The notes under the pieces are model-generated. The model saw only the letters and a program-made list of their open reading frames with translations. It searched no databases and was not told where the DNA came from. A program made the position numbers and the translations under genes. A DNA stretch of 44,763 nucleotides from Streptomyces sp. rh34 (GTDB taxonomy: Bacteria > Actinomycetota > Actinomycetes > Streptomycetales > Streptomycetaceae), in contig NZ_NTGZ01000027.1 of assembly GCF_002551245.1 (NCBI RefSeq), forward strand, positions 1-44,763, read 5' to 3'. Shown piece after piece: positions 24,897-33,088 of the stretch. Numbering within the stretch: the first letter of the stretch is position 1; the number at the start of each line of letters is the position of its first letter.

Positions 24897-26204
24897 ATGA
24901 CTGACCATCGCAAGGCAGCGGTTCCGGTGTGGACGCTGGCGACCGATGACGTCCGGGTGCCAGCTTTGGCCGGAGACGGGCTGATGACGGCTGAGCGCCT
25001 GGCTGAACTGCGCGGCGTGCTGGCTGCCCTGGCCGACGCGCCGATCGCCACACTTGAGGTGCATCCGCTGCCCGACAAGCTCGACCGCAGCCGAGGTATC
25101 CCGCTCGATGCCGCGAGTCCCCTGGCGCAGCACCTGTCACAGTTCATCACGCAATCGACGCGAAGTTCCCTTACGGCGGCCAGGGCGACCGCTGCAGGCG
25201 AAAACCTGTATCGCATGGTGGTTCCGGCGAAGGTTGCCGCCCAGTTCGGCCAGGGCATCGTTCGCCCGATGGCGTCGAAGGCGGCGGCCGGCGGCATCCA
25301 CAGTGCACTCATGAACTCGACGGGCATCGCCGCCAATGCGACGTTTGTGCCAGTCGGTAAAGCGGCGGCAGCAGGCGCGGTCGGCGGAGCCGGTGCGACA
25401 GCTGGCGTCGCGGCCGCTGGCAGCGCGGCGCTCACCGTGGCCGCGCCGCTCGTGCTCATGGCCGTAGCGGTGGGCGTGAGCGCGCATGCCGACTACAAGC
25501 GCCAGCAGGCTATCGAGCACATCACAGAACTGCTGGAGCAGCTGCACGAACAGAAGCTCGAACAGGAGCACAGCGAACTCGACGGCTGCCGCGATGCCAT
25601 CGACAAAGCCACCGCCATTCTGCTCGACCAGGGCAAGCTCGGAGCCTCCCTGGGACTGGACTCGGCAGTGCACGCCATCAACACGGCGCTGGGCGCCGCT
25701 GACCGCCGCCTTGCCCGGTGGCGGAGCGCACTCGACAAGCTGCCCGAGGGCAAGTCCGTCGAGATCAGCACGCTGGCCAAGTCATTCCCCGGCGTCGACG
25801 AGCATGGCGGCATGTTCCGCGCCCACCTCGAACTCGCTGCCCTGGCCATTGCGCTGAAGCGGCGGGTCGTCGTCCTGCAGGCTGTCGAGCATGCCCAGGA
25901 CCACCCTGACAACTTGTTCGAGAACTTCACCCGCGAGCTCAAGCGCGACCAGCAGCGCCTCGACGAACTGGAGTCGAGCATTGCCGGTGTCCTGGAACGC
26001 TTGTCGGCGCTGGAGCTGGCAGGTCCGCAAGGTCTGCGCCCCGTCTTCACGACCGGTGAAGTCGATCGCCTGATGCGCGCGGCAAACCGGATTCACAGGC
26101 TGGGCGACGGCGTCATGGTCGACAGCCGCACGACCGACGTGGCGATTGAGATCGCCCGCAACAAGGACGGCTCGGTGGTCGTGTTTCCTGCGTTGTCCGC
26201 GTAG
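24897..26204 (+). CDS. Uncharacterised 435-residue protein with a glycine-zipper membrane segment and coiled coil
   Basis: The start is ATG 24897, directly after AAGGGGGAGACG, a strong ribosome site; the frame continues upstream without one. I do not recognise the family. Residues about 155-197 form a Gly/Ala-rich hydrophobic stretch with GxxxG spacing (GAVGGAGATAG, then LTVAAPLVLMAVAVGV), long enough for one or two membrane helices or a hairpin. A charged coiled coil follows at 203-232 (IEHITELLEQLHEQKLEQEH), and further heptad-like helices lie at about 330-400. There is no N-terminal signal peptide. A glycine zipper joined to a coiled coil is seen in pore-forming and membrane-remodelling effectors. 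Between two nuclease modules, an abortive-infection effector is possible but unproven. Confidence 0.75.
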   Translation: MTDHRKAAVPVWTLATDDVRVPALAGDGLMTAERLAELRGVLAALADAPIATLEVHPLPDKLDRSRGIPLDAASPLAQHLSQFITQSTRSSLTAARATAAGENLYRMVVPAKVAAQFGQGIVRPMASKAAAGGIHSALMNSTGIAANATFVPVGKAAAAGAVGGAGATAGVAAAGSAALTVAAPLVLMAVAVGVSAHADYKRQQAIEHITELLEQLHEQKLEQEHSELDGCRDAIDKATAILLDQGKLGASLGLDSAVHAINTALGAADRRLARWRSALDKLPEGKSVEISTLAKSFPGVDEHGGMFRAHLELAALAIALKRRVVVLQAVEHAQDHPDNLFENFTRELKRDQQRLDELESSIAGVLERLSALELAGPQGLRPVFTTGEVDRLMRAANRIHRLGDGVMVDSRTTDVAIEIARNKDGSVVVFPALSA

Positions 26205-26578
26205 GCGTAGGCGCGCTCGCACTCACGTGGTGCGGGGTTGCCCGAAACTTCGAACGCGATGGTGGCCCCTACGGCCACGCAGTCGACGTAACTGAGGGTG
26301 ATGCCGGCCTTTCGCGACCGGCCTAGCTTGGTCCAAGGCGCAATCGGGCATGGGACGCTCCAGCTCATGCTGCCTGCGCGAGCTGTGAGACGCAAAGAGT
26401 GCCTGCATGGAAGCTGCGCGGACGGGCCACCTCAGGGGCACGGTGCATCCCATCAAAACAATTGCGTGTGCATATTCTCGGGGGATGATCTTGCGACTCG
26501 CGGGAACCTCAACATCAATAAGCCCTGTTGCGGCTGGTCGAAGGATCTCGTGAACGACCCACTTGACTTGCTTTACAC

Positions 26579-26605
26579 GGGTGCTGGCCTCTTCGGTCAG
26601 CACCC
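26579..26605 (+). promoter_or_regulatory. 11-base-pair hairpin upstream of the HNH gene
   Basis: GGGTGCTGGCC (26579-26589) pairs with GGTCAGCACCC (26595-26605), with a single G-T pair and a TCTTC loop. There is no U-run on either strand. It lies 118 bases before the HNH start and could be an attenuator, a terminator or a structured leader RNA. Confidence 0.5.
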
Positions 26606-26699
26606 GCAGTGCTTTCCGGCCGTTTCTCCAGCTCCCCTCCAGGTCCGCCCCGGCGTATGCCGCCCGGCCCGGAATCGGACGCCGCGAGCAGTGACTGTC

Positions 26700-26711
26700 A
26701 GAGGCGCCTCT
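26700..26711. promoter_or_regulatory. 12-base palindrome adjoining the HNH start codon
   Basis: AGAGGCGCCTCT is a perfect 12-base palindrome ending 12 bases before the ATG of the HNH gene. It occupies the place where a ribosome site would be expected. It may be a repressor operator or a short RNA stem. Confidence 0.4.
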
Positions 26712-26723
26712 TACTGTGCGTAC

Positions 26724-28208
26724 ATGAAAGACAACACAAAGCAGCCTGTGGTGGCCCGGCGCGCGGCCCGCTCCGAGGACACGCAGAACGCAGCCCCTTC
26801 CGAGGGGCCGGAAGGCGATGCGAAGCCGAAGAGTATCGCGCTGTACCACGACATGCGGGTCGAAGAGGACTTCGCCAAGTGCGCCACCCGCATCTTCTCG
26901 ATCCTCAAGAAGGCCGCTGCGACGAACCCCGGAGCCCCGCGCTACCTGTACCTCGACATTCAGGGACACCGCAACGCCGCCGGCGGTTACGACGCCGACG
27001 CCTTCGAGATCATCCAGGACTTCCTGATGGGATTCCTCGGCCCGTATCTCACGGAGATCAGCACACCGCTCTACCAGGCACGGAACACGAACGCGCAACG
27101 CGAGGACATCCCTGACGTCCTGAACATCCGGGACCCCGACCGTGAGCACGCCTTCGACCATCGTGAGCTGCGCGTACGCAACCGGGACAGCCATCCTGAC
27201 GAGCGCCGGTCCAGGCCGCCGGTCCGGGCCATCGCTGAGTACCTCGGTCTCGATGATCCGATATGTCTGATCTGTTGGCAGGCCCCAGTGGAAAGGGCCC
27301 ACGTGGTCCCGGAGTCGCTCGGCGGTTCCAACGATGTGCGTAACTTCGCTCTTCTCTGTCCGCGCCACCACCGCGAGGCGCCCGATGTCGTGGACGCCGA
27401 GGCGTTCTGGTCCTGGGTTGACTACGCCTGTGAACGCGACGGCCATATGAAGTGGCAGGGCGTGGAGCCGGAAATGGTGGCCCAGGCGGAGAGCGTCGGC
27501 ATCCACATCGACACCCGTGGGCCGGTGCGGAAGAGTCTGCAGCACTTCGACCGGGTCCGTGACGAACTCGTGCGCCACTACGGCTGGTGCCCGGAGGACT
27601 TCGCCGGCGGCTCCCACTGGGGAGCGCTGATGGAAGAGTTCCACACGGTGGTGGACGCGGCGACCAGTACTCACTTCAACGTTGCCAAGAAGGCGTCCAC
27701 CGAGGCGTGGGCCTTCGAAGTCGCCCGCAGGCGACTGAGGGACGGGGCTCCGAAAGGGGATACCGACGATGATCGGCCGGCGCTGTCCGGCACCCCGTCG
27801 GTCGAACTGGCGGAACGGGCGATACGCAAGGTATCGGGCAGCGGCGGTGCGCAGAGCTTGGTCGATGCCGCGCGGCGAGCCGACAGCGCGGTCGAGGCTG
27901 TGGCGCTCGTCCACAACCTCATGGGTTCGGCGGGGGTTTCCAGCGCCGAGGAGGTGCTGCGAGGCCTCAAGGAGGAGGCGGCGGACCGCACCGCGCAGTT
28001 CGAACGGCTGAACGCCGAGTTGATGGGGCATGCGGTCTGCCGGCACTGCGGCCACGCCATAGCTCGGATCGGGGACGCCGACTGGCGTCATGCCGCTGCG
28101 GCGCCCATGTCCCGCGGCTGCCGAGCCGCGAGTTTCGACCGGGACGGCACCTGGGATGACTCCCTCGACCGAGCGTGGAAGGCGAGCCCGCCGAAGACGC
28201 ATCGCTGA
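26724..28208 (+). CDS. HNH endonuclease with novel N-terminal domain
   Basis: 494 residues from ATG 26724, where upstream sequence loses coding character; no clear ribosome site is seen, so the message may be leaderless. An HNH core lies at about 181-216: CLIC (Cys181, Cys184), AH193, SLGGSND, N207, and CPRHH (Cys212, His215, His216). This is a complete zinc-bound HNH pattern, predicting DNA cleavage. The N-terminal domain (about 36-135, with YLYLDIQGHRNAAGG) is not recognised. The C-terminus has CRHCGHAIARIG and a later Cys, perhaps a second zinc site. It stands alone between the glycine-zipper gene and the ribose operon and ends the defence-type island. It could be a Type IV-like restriction enzyme, with the flanking domains sensing modified or foreign DNA. 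That role is inference. Confidence 0.85.
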   Translation: MKDNTKQPVVARRAARSEDTQNAAPSEGPEGDAKPKSIALYHDMRVEEDFAKCATRIFSILKKAAATNPGAPRYLYLDIQGHRNAAGGYDADAFEIIQDFLMGFLGPYLTEISTPLYQARNTNAQREDIPDVLNIRDPDREHAFDHRELRVRNRDSHPDERRSRPPVRAIAEYLGLDDPICLICWQAPVERAHVVPESLGGSNDVRNFALLCPRHHREAPDVVDAEAFWSWVDYACERDGHMKWQGVEPEMVAQAESVGIHIDTRGPVRKSLQHFDRVRDELVRHYGWCPEDFAGGSHWGALMEEFHTVVDAATSTHFNVAKKASTEAWAFEVARRRLRDGAPKGDTDDDRPALSGTPSVELAERAIRKVSGSGGAQSLVDAARRADSAVEAVALVHNLMGSAGVSSAEEVLRGLKEEAADRTAQFERLNAELMGHAVCRHCGHAIARIGDADWRHAAAAPMSRGCRAASFDRDGTWDDSLDRAWKASPPKTHR

Positions 28209-28239
28209 GCCACCAGCGGCTCGCTCCTCCACCCCTGCG

Positions 28240-28288
28240 CCCCTCCCGTCACGATCCGGTCTCGGACGCGGGAGGGGGGCTTGTTTTT
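28240..28288 (+). terminator. Rho-independent terminator of the HNH gene
   Basis: CCCCTCCCG (28240-28248) pairs perfectly with CGGGAGGGG (28269-28277), and TTGTTTTT follows at 28281-28288. It lies 32 bases after the stop. This isolates the ribose operon from the island. Confidence 0.85.
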
Positions 28289-28293
28289 GGCCA

Positions 28294-28329
28294 TGGAATC
28301 GATTCCAATCATCCGTGTAATCGATTCCA
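28294..28329. promoter_or_regulatory. Two LacI-family operators controlling the ribose operon
   Basis: TGGAATCGATTCCA (28294-28307) is a perfect 14-base palindrome. TGTAATCGATTCCA (28316-28329) is a one-mismatch copy. Their centres are 22 bases apart, about two helical turns. LacI-family repressors typically bind such CG-centred palindromes. They lie 79 bases upstream of the rbsR ATG, so autoregulation and ribose induction are expected. Confidence 0.85.
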
Positions 28330-28407
28330 CGGCGTCGAGCCACCGGTCCACCACGGTCGGCGCCAGAGTTTCGAGGTGTACGGAAACCACAAGGAGGTGG
28401 TCCGGAC

Positions 28408-29424
28408 ATGGCGGGCATCAAGGATGTCGCGGCCGAGGCGGGTGTGTCCGTCGCCACGGTGTCGCGCGTGCTGAACAGCCATCCGTCCGTCAGCGAAGAG
28501 GCGCGCACCCGCGTCCTCGCCGCCGTCGAGGCCCTCGGCTACCGGCCCAACGCGGTGGCCCGCTCGCTGCGCACCGCGCAGACCCGCACCCTCGGCCTGG
28601 TCATCAGTGATGTGCTCAACCCGTACTTCACCGAGCTGGCCCGCTTCGTCGAGGAGGAGGCCCGCGCGCTCGGCTACAGCGTCATCATCGGCAACGCCGA
28701 CGAGCGGCCCGAACTCCAGGACCACCACATCCGCACGCTCATCGACCGCAGGATCGACGGGCTCCTCGTCTCGCCCGCCGACGGGGGCTCCCCACTGATG
28801 CGGGACGTCGCCCTGAGCGGCACCCCGATGGTCTTCGTCGACCGCTGGATCCCCGGCATCGACGTCCCCGTCGTCCGGGCCGACGGTACGGGCGCGGTCG
28901 GGGAGCTCGTCGCGCATCTGCACGGCCTCGGTCACCGCCGACTCGCCATCATCGCCGGGCCCGCCGCCACCACCACCGGCAACGAGCGCGTCGAGGCCTT
29001 CCGGGACGCTATGCGCGAGCTCGGGCTGGCCCTGCCCGACGCCTACATCGGGCAGGGCGACTTCCAGGCAGCCAGCGGCCGCCGGGCCACCGAGCGCTTC
29101 CTCGCCCTGGCCGAGCCGCCCGAGGTCGTGTTCGCCGCGGACAACCTGATGGCCCTCGGCGCACTGGACGCGATCCGGGCCCGAGGACTGCGGGTCCCCG
29201 ACGACATCGCGCTCGCGGCCTTCGACGACATCCCGTGGTTCGTCCACACGGACCCACCGATCACCGCCATCGCCCAGCCGACCGCCGACCTGGCGCGAGC
29301 CGCCGTGCGCGCGCTGGCCGACCGCATCGAAGGACGGACCCCGCAGTCCGTCACCCTGCCCGCCCGCCTCGTCGTACGCCGCTCGTGCGGCGGGGCCGCA
29401 CCGAACCAGAGGAGCGACCGGTGA
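28408..29424 (+). CDS. rbsR: LacI-family ribose operon repressor
   Basis: 338 residues from ATG 28408, with AAGGAGG 10 bases upstream. The N-terminus is a LacI helix-turn-helix (IKDVAAEAGVSVATVSRVLN, residues 4-23) with the hinge helix PNAVARSLRT. The rest is a periplasmic-binding-protein-like sugar domain (about 60-330). It is the first gene of the ribose cluster and overlaps rbsA by four bases (GTGA). Two matching operators lie upstream, so it probably represses its own operon until ribose or a derivative binds. Sugar specificity is inferred from the neighbouring rbsK and rbsD genes. Confidence 0.9.
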   Translation: MAGIKDVAAEAGVSVATVSRVLNSHPSVSEEARTRVLAAVEALGYRPNAVARSLRTAQTRTLGLVISDVLNPYFTELARFVEEEARALGYSVIIGNADERPELQDHHIRTLIDRRIDGLLVSPADGGSPLMRDVALSGTPMVFVDRWIPGIDVPVVRADGTGAVGELVAHLHGLGHRRLAIIAGPAATTTGNERVEAFRDAMRELGLALPDAYIGQGDFQAASGRRATERFLALAEPPEVVFAADNLMALGALDAIRARGLRVPDDIALAAFDDIPWFVHTDPPITAIAQPTADLARAAVRALADRIEGRTPQSVTLPARLVVRRSCGGAAPNQRSDR

Positions 29425-31025
29425 CCGCACCGGAAAAGCCACGGGTGACCGCACCGGACGAGTTGCTGCGCATCGAGGGTCTGCGCAAGACCTTCCCCGG
29501 CGTGGTGGCGCTCGACAACGTCGACTTCGACCTCCGCAGAGGCGAAGTACATGTCCTGCTCGGCGAGAACGGCGCGGGCAAGAGCACCCTCATCAAGATG
29601 CTCTCCGGCGCCTACCGCCCCGACCGCGGCCGCATCCTGGCCGAAGGGCGTGAGGTGCGCATCGAGGGTGCGCAGGACGCCGAGCGGCTCGGGATCGCCA
29701 CCATCTACCAGGAGTTCAACCTCGTCCCCGACCTGACGGTGGCGGAGAACATCTATCTCGGCCGCCAGCCGCGCCGGTACGGACTCGTCGACCACCGCCG
29801 GATGCGCCAGGACGCGGCAGAGCTGTTGCGCCGGGTCGGCGTCGACGTGCGCCCCGACGCCAAGGTGCGTGAACTGGGCATCGCCCGGCTCCAGATGGTG
29901 GAGATCGCCAAGGCGCTCAGCCTGGAGGCCCGTGTCCTGATCATGGACGAGCCGACCGCCGTGCTCACCTCCGAGGAGGTCGACAAGCTCTTCGCGATCG
30001 TCCGCCAACTGCGCGAGGACGGCGTCGGGATCGTCTTCATCACCCACCACCTGGAGGAGATCGCCGCTCTCGGTGACCGCGTCACCGTCCTCCGCGACGG
30101 CCGCAGCATCGGCCAGGTCCCGGCGTCGACCCCCGAGGACGAACTCGTCCAGCTCATGGTCGGGCGCAGTATCGAGCAGCAGTACCCGCGCGAACGTCCC
30201 GACACCGGCGACGCGTTGCTGTCCGTGCGAGGGCTGACCCGTAACGGCGTCTTCCACGACATCAGCTTCGACGTGCACGCCGGTGAGGTCGTCGGCCTCG
30301 CCGGACTCGTCGGCGCGGGGCGTACGGAGGTGGCGCGCGCCGTCTTCGGGGCCGACCCGTACGACGCGGGCACCGTCGACGTACGCGGCGCACGCCTCGC
30401 CCGGCACGACGTCCCCGCCGCGATGGGCGCCGGGATAGGCCTCGTACCGGAGGACCGCAAGGGCCAGGGGCTCGTGCTCGACGCCTCCGTGCAGGAGAAC
30501 CTGGGCCTGGTCACCCTGCGTTCCGCGACCCGCTTCGGGCTCGTGGACCTCAAGGGCCAGCGCACGGCCGCCGACCGCATCGCCCGGCAGCTCGGCGTCC
30601 GCATGTCCGGCCTCGGCCAGCACGTGCGTACCCTCTCCGGCGGCAACCAGCAGAAGGTCGTCATCGGCAAATGGCTGCTGGCCGACACCCGGGTGCTCAT
30701 CCTCGACGAACCCACCCGGGGCATCGACGTCGGGGCCAAGGTCGAGATCTACCAGCTCATCAACGAGCTGACCGCCTCCGGCCACGCCGTCCTGATGATC
30801 TCCAGCGATCTGCCGGAGGTCCTCGGCATGAGCGACCGGGTCCTCGTCATGGCCCAGGGCCGGATCGCCGGGGAACTCCCCGCCGACCGGGCCACCCAGG
30901 ACGCGGTGATGGCGCTCGCGGTCGGCACACCGGCCATCACCCCGGGCCCCGCGCCCACCGACGTACCGACGCCCACCGAACACCCCGCACCGAAGAAGGA
31001 AGAGGAGGGCCCCCGTGGCCACTGA
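29421..31025 (+). CDS. rbsA: Ribose ABC transporter ATP-binding protein
   Basis: 534 residues from GTG 29421, with AGGAG eight bases upstream. Two ABC domains are fused, as in RbsA/MglA. The first has Walker A GENGAGKST (48-56) and Walker B LIMDEPT. The second has the degenerate Walker A VGAGRTE typical of this family, signature LSGGNQQK, and LILDEPTRGID. It powers uptake through the permease encoded next, whose start it overlaps by 11 bases. The opening codons are duplicated: GTGACCGCACCGGA occurs at 29421 and 29445, giving two in-frame GTG starts. The C-terminus is a Pro/Thr/Glu-rich tail. Confidence 0.95.
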   Translation: MTAPEKPRVTAPDELLRIEGLRKTFPGVVALDNVDFDLRRGEVHVLLGENGAGKSTLIKMLSGAYRPDRGRILAEGREVRIEGAQDAERLGIATIYQEFNLVPDLTVAENIYLGRQPRRYGLVDHRRMRQDAAELLRRVGVDVRPDAKVRELGIARLQMVEIAKALSLEARVLIMDEPTAVLTSEEVDKLFAIVRQLREDGVGIVFITHHLEEIAALGDRVTVLRDGRSIGQVPASTPEDELVQLMVGRSIEQQYPRERPDTGDALLSVRGLTRNGVFHDISFDVHAGEVVGLAGLVGAGRTEVARAVFGADPYDAGTVDVRGARLARHDVPAAMGAGIGLVPEDRKGQGLVLDASVQENLGLVTLRSATRFGLVDLKGQRTAADRIARQLGVRMSGLGQHVRTLSGGNQQKVVIGKWLLADTRVLILDEPTRGIDVGAKVEIYQLINELTASGHAVLMISSDLPEVLGMSDRVLVMAQGRIAGELPADRATQDAVMALAVGTPAITPGPAPTDVPTPTEHPAPKKEEEGPRGH

Positions 31026-32973
31026 GACAGCCAAGAGTGACGCGGGAACGGGCGGCGGTGTCTCCGTGATACGCCGCGTCCTGCTCGACAACGGCGCGCT
31101 CAGCGCCCTGGTCGTCCTGGTGGTGGCGATGTCGCTGCTCTCCGGCGACTTCCTGACCACCCAGAACCTGCTGAACGTCGGCGTCCAGGCGGCCGTCACC
31201 GCCATCCTCGCGTTCGGCGTCACCTTCGTCATCGTCTCGGCGGGCATCGACCTGTCCGTCGGTTCGGTGGCGGCCCTGTCCGCGACGGTCCTCGCCTGGT
31301 CCGCCACGTCGGCCGGCGTGCCGGTCGTCCTGGCCGTCGTGCTCGCGATCGCCACGGGCATCGCCTGCGGCTTCGTGAACGGCGCCCTCGTCTCGTACGG
31401 CAAACTCCCGCCGTTCATCGCCACGTTGGCCATGCTCTCGATCGCCCGCGGCCTCTCCCTCGTCATCTCGCAGGGCAGCCCGATCGCCTTCCCCGACTCC
31501 GTCTCGGTGCTCGGCGACACGCTCGGCGGGTGGCTCCCCGTGCCGGTCCTCGTGATGATCGCGATGGGCCTGGTCACCGCACTGATCCTCGGCCGCACCT
31601 TCATCGGCCGCTCGATGTACGCGATCGGCGGCAACGAGGAGGCGGCCCGGCTCTCCGGGCTCCGCGTCAAGCGCCAGAAGATCGTCATCTACGCGCTGTC
31701 CGGCCTCTTCGCCGCCGTCGCGGGCATCGTCCTGGCCTCGCGCCTCGTCTCCGCCCAGCCGCAGGCCGCCCAAGGGTACGAACTCGACGCCATCGCCGCC
31801 GTCGTCATCGGCGGGGCGAGCCTGGCCGGGGGCGTCGGCAAGGCGTCCGGCACCCTGATCGGCGCGCTCATCCTCGCCGTCCTCCGCAACGGCCTCAACC
31901 TCCTCTCCGTGTCGGCGTTCTGGCAGCAGGTCGTCATCGGCGTCGTCATCGCGCTCGCCGTCCTGCTGGACACGCTGCGCCGCAAGGCCGGTTCGGGAGC
32001 GGCCTCCGCCGCGGGCAGCGCCCCCGGCGCACCCGGGGCCGGGCGCAAGGGTGTACTCAAGCTGGCCGGTGCCGCACTCTGCGTCGCCCTCGTCGTCGGC
32101 GCGGTCTCCTTCTTCAACTCCGGCTCGTCCGGCGGCACGACGAAGGTCGGCATGTCCCTCTCCACCCTCAACAACCCCTTCTTCGTGCAGATGAAGGAAG
32201 GCGCACAGGCCGAGGCGGAGAAGGCGGGCATCGACCTCACCGTCACCGACGCCCAGAACGATGCCTCCCAACAGGCCAACCAGCTCCAGAACTTCACCAG
32301 TTCCGGCGTCTCCTCGATCATCGTCAACCCGGTGGACTCGGACGCCGTCGGACCGGGCGTCCGCAGCGCCAACAAGGCGGACATCCCCGTGATCGCCGCC
32401 GACCGGGGCGTCAACAAGGCGGAGACCGCGACGCTCGTCGCCTCGGACAACGTGGCGGGCGGCAAGCTCGCCGCCGACGCACTGGCCGACAGGCTCGGCG
32501 GCAAGGGCAGCATCGTCATCCTCCAGGGCACGGCGGGCACCTCCGCCAGCCGTGAGCGCGGGGCCGGCTTCGCCGAGGGACTCAAGGCGTACCCCGACAT
32601 CAAGGTGGTCGCCAAACAGCCCGCGGACTTCGACCGCACCAAGGGGCTGGACGTCATGACCAACCTCATCCAGTCGCACCCCGGCGTCACCGGCGTCTTC
32701 GCCGAGAACGACGAGATGGCGCTCGGCGCGGCCAAGGCACTCGGCGGCAAGGCGGGGAAGTCCGTCTCGGTCGTCGGCTTCGACGGGACCCCGGACGGAC
32801 TGAAGGCGGTCGAGGCCGGCACGCTCTACGCGTCGGTGGCCCAACAGCCCGCGGAACTGGGCAAGATCGCGGTGCGGAACGCCGTGAAGGCCGCGAAGGA
32901 CGAGAAGGTGGAGAGCACGGTGAAGGTGCCGGTCAAGGTCGTCACCCGGGCGAACGTCGCCGACTTCTCCTGA
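31015..32973 (+). CDS. rbsCB: Ribose ABC permease fused to its sugar-binding protein
   Basis: 652 residues from GTG 31015, with GAGGAGGG upstream. Residues about 25-325 are an RbsC-type permease with multiple membrane helices, including VSAGIDLSVGSVAALS and AAVVIGGASLAGGVG. A Gly/Ala/Pro linker (about 326-343) leads to an extra membrane helix (about 346-366). A periplasmic-binding domain follows (about 374-652: VGMSLSTLNNPFF, and VDSDAVGPGV). In most bacteria these are two genes, rbsC and rbsB, the second with a signal peptide. Here the helix tethers the binding domain outside the membrane, suiting a Gram-positive envelope. The neighbours (rbsR, rbsA, rbsK, rbsD) support ribose as substrate. 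Confidence 0.93.
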   Translation: MATETAKSDAGTGGGVSVIRRVLLDNGALSALVVLVVAMSLLSGDFLTTQNLLNVGVQAAVTAILAFGVTFVIVSAGIDLSVGSVAALSATVLAWSATSAGVPVVLAVVLAIATGIACGFVNGALVSYGKLPPFIATLAMLSIARGLSLVISQGSPIAFPDSVSVLGDTLGGWLPVPVLVMIAMGLVTALILGRTFIGRSMYAIGGNEEAARLSGLRVKRQKIVIYALSGLFAAVAGIVLASRLVSAQPQAAQGYELDAIAAVVIGGASLAGGVGKASGTLIGALILAVLRNGLNLLSVSAFWQQVVIGVVIALAVLLDTLRRKAGSGAASAAGSAPGAPGAGRKGVLKLAGAALCVALVVGAVSFFNSGSSGGTTKVGMSLSTLNNPFFVQMKEGAQAEAEKAGIDLTVTDAQNDASQQANQLQNFTSSGVSSIIVNPVDSDAVGPGVRSANKADIPVIAADRGVNKAETATLVASDNVAGGKLAADALADRLGGKGSIVILQGTAGTSASRERGAGFAEGLKAYPDIKVVAKQPADFDRTKGLDVMTNLIQSHPGVTGVFAENDEMALGAAKALGGKAGKSVSVVGFDGTPDGLKAVEAGTLYASVAQQPAELGKIAVRNAVKAAKDEKVESTVKVPVKVVTRANVADFS

Positions 32974-32987
32974 CCGCCACCCGGCTC

Positions 32988-33025
32988 GTGAACCGGCCCG
33001 ATTGGCCCAGGTTTGTGAACCGGCC
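32988..33025. repeat. Direct repeat GTGAACCGGCC between rbsCB and rbsK
   Basis: The 11-base unit occurs at 32988-32998 and 33015-33025, 27 bases apart, in the 115-base gap between rbsCB and rbsK. It could be a regulator site or a local duplication. No hairpin or promoter is obvious. Confidence 0.6.
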
Positions 33026-33088
33026 TGTCGAACCCGGCCCATGCACCGTCCTGTTGATCCCGGACCGATGAAAGCAGGAAGCACGCAC

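Larger units (their letters stand above)
26205..26723. other. 519-base intergenic region before the HNH gene
   Basis: No gene with coding support is seen here; a minus-strand frame at 26093-26395 runs into the upstream gene and has no domain. The region holds a strong hairpin (26579-26605) and a palindrome (26700-26711). A small inverted repeat CTTGG/CCAAG occurs at about 26327-26338. The promoter of the HNH gene should lie here. Confidence 0.6.

Noticed and set aside
26093..26395. A minus-strand small gene before the HNH gene
   Set aside because: It runs into the upstream coding gene, has no ribosome site and no convincing domain.
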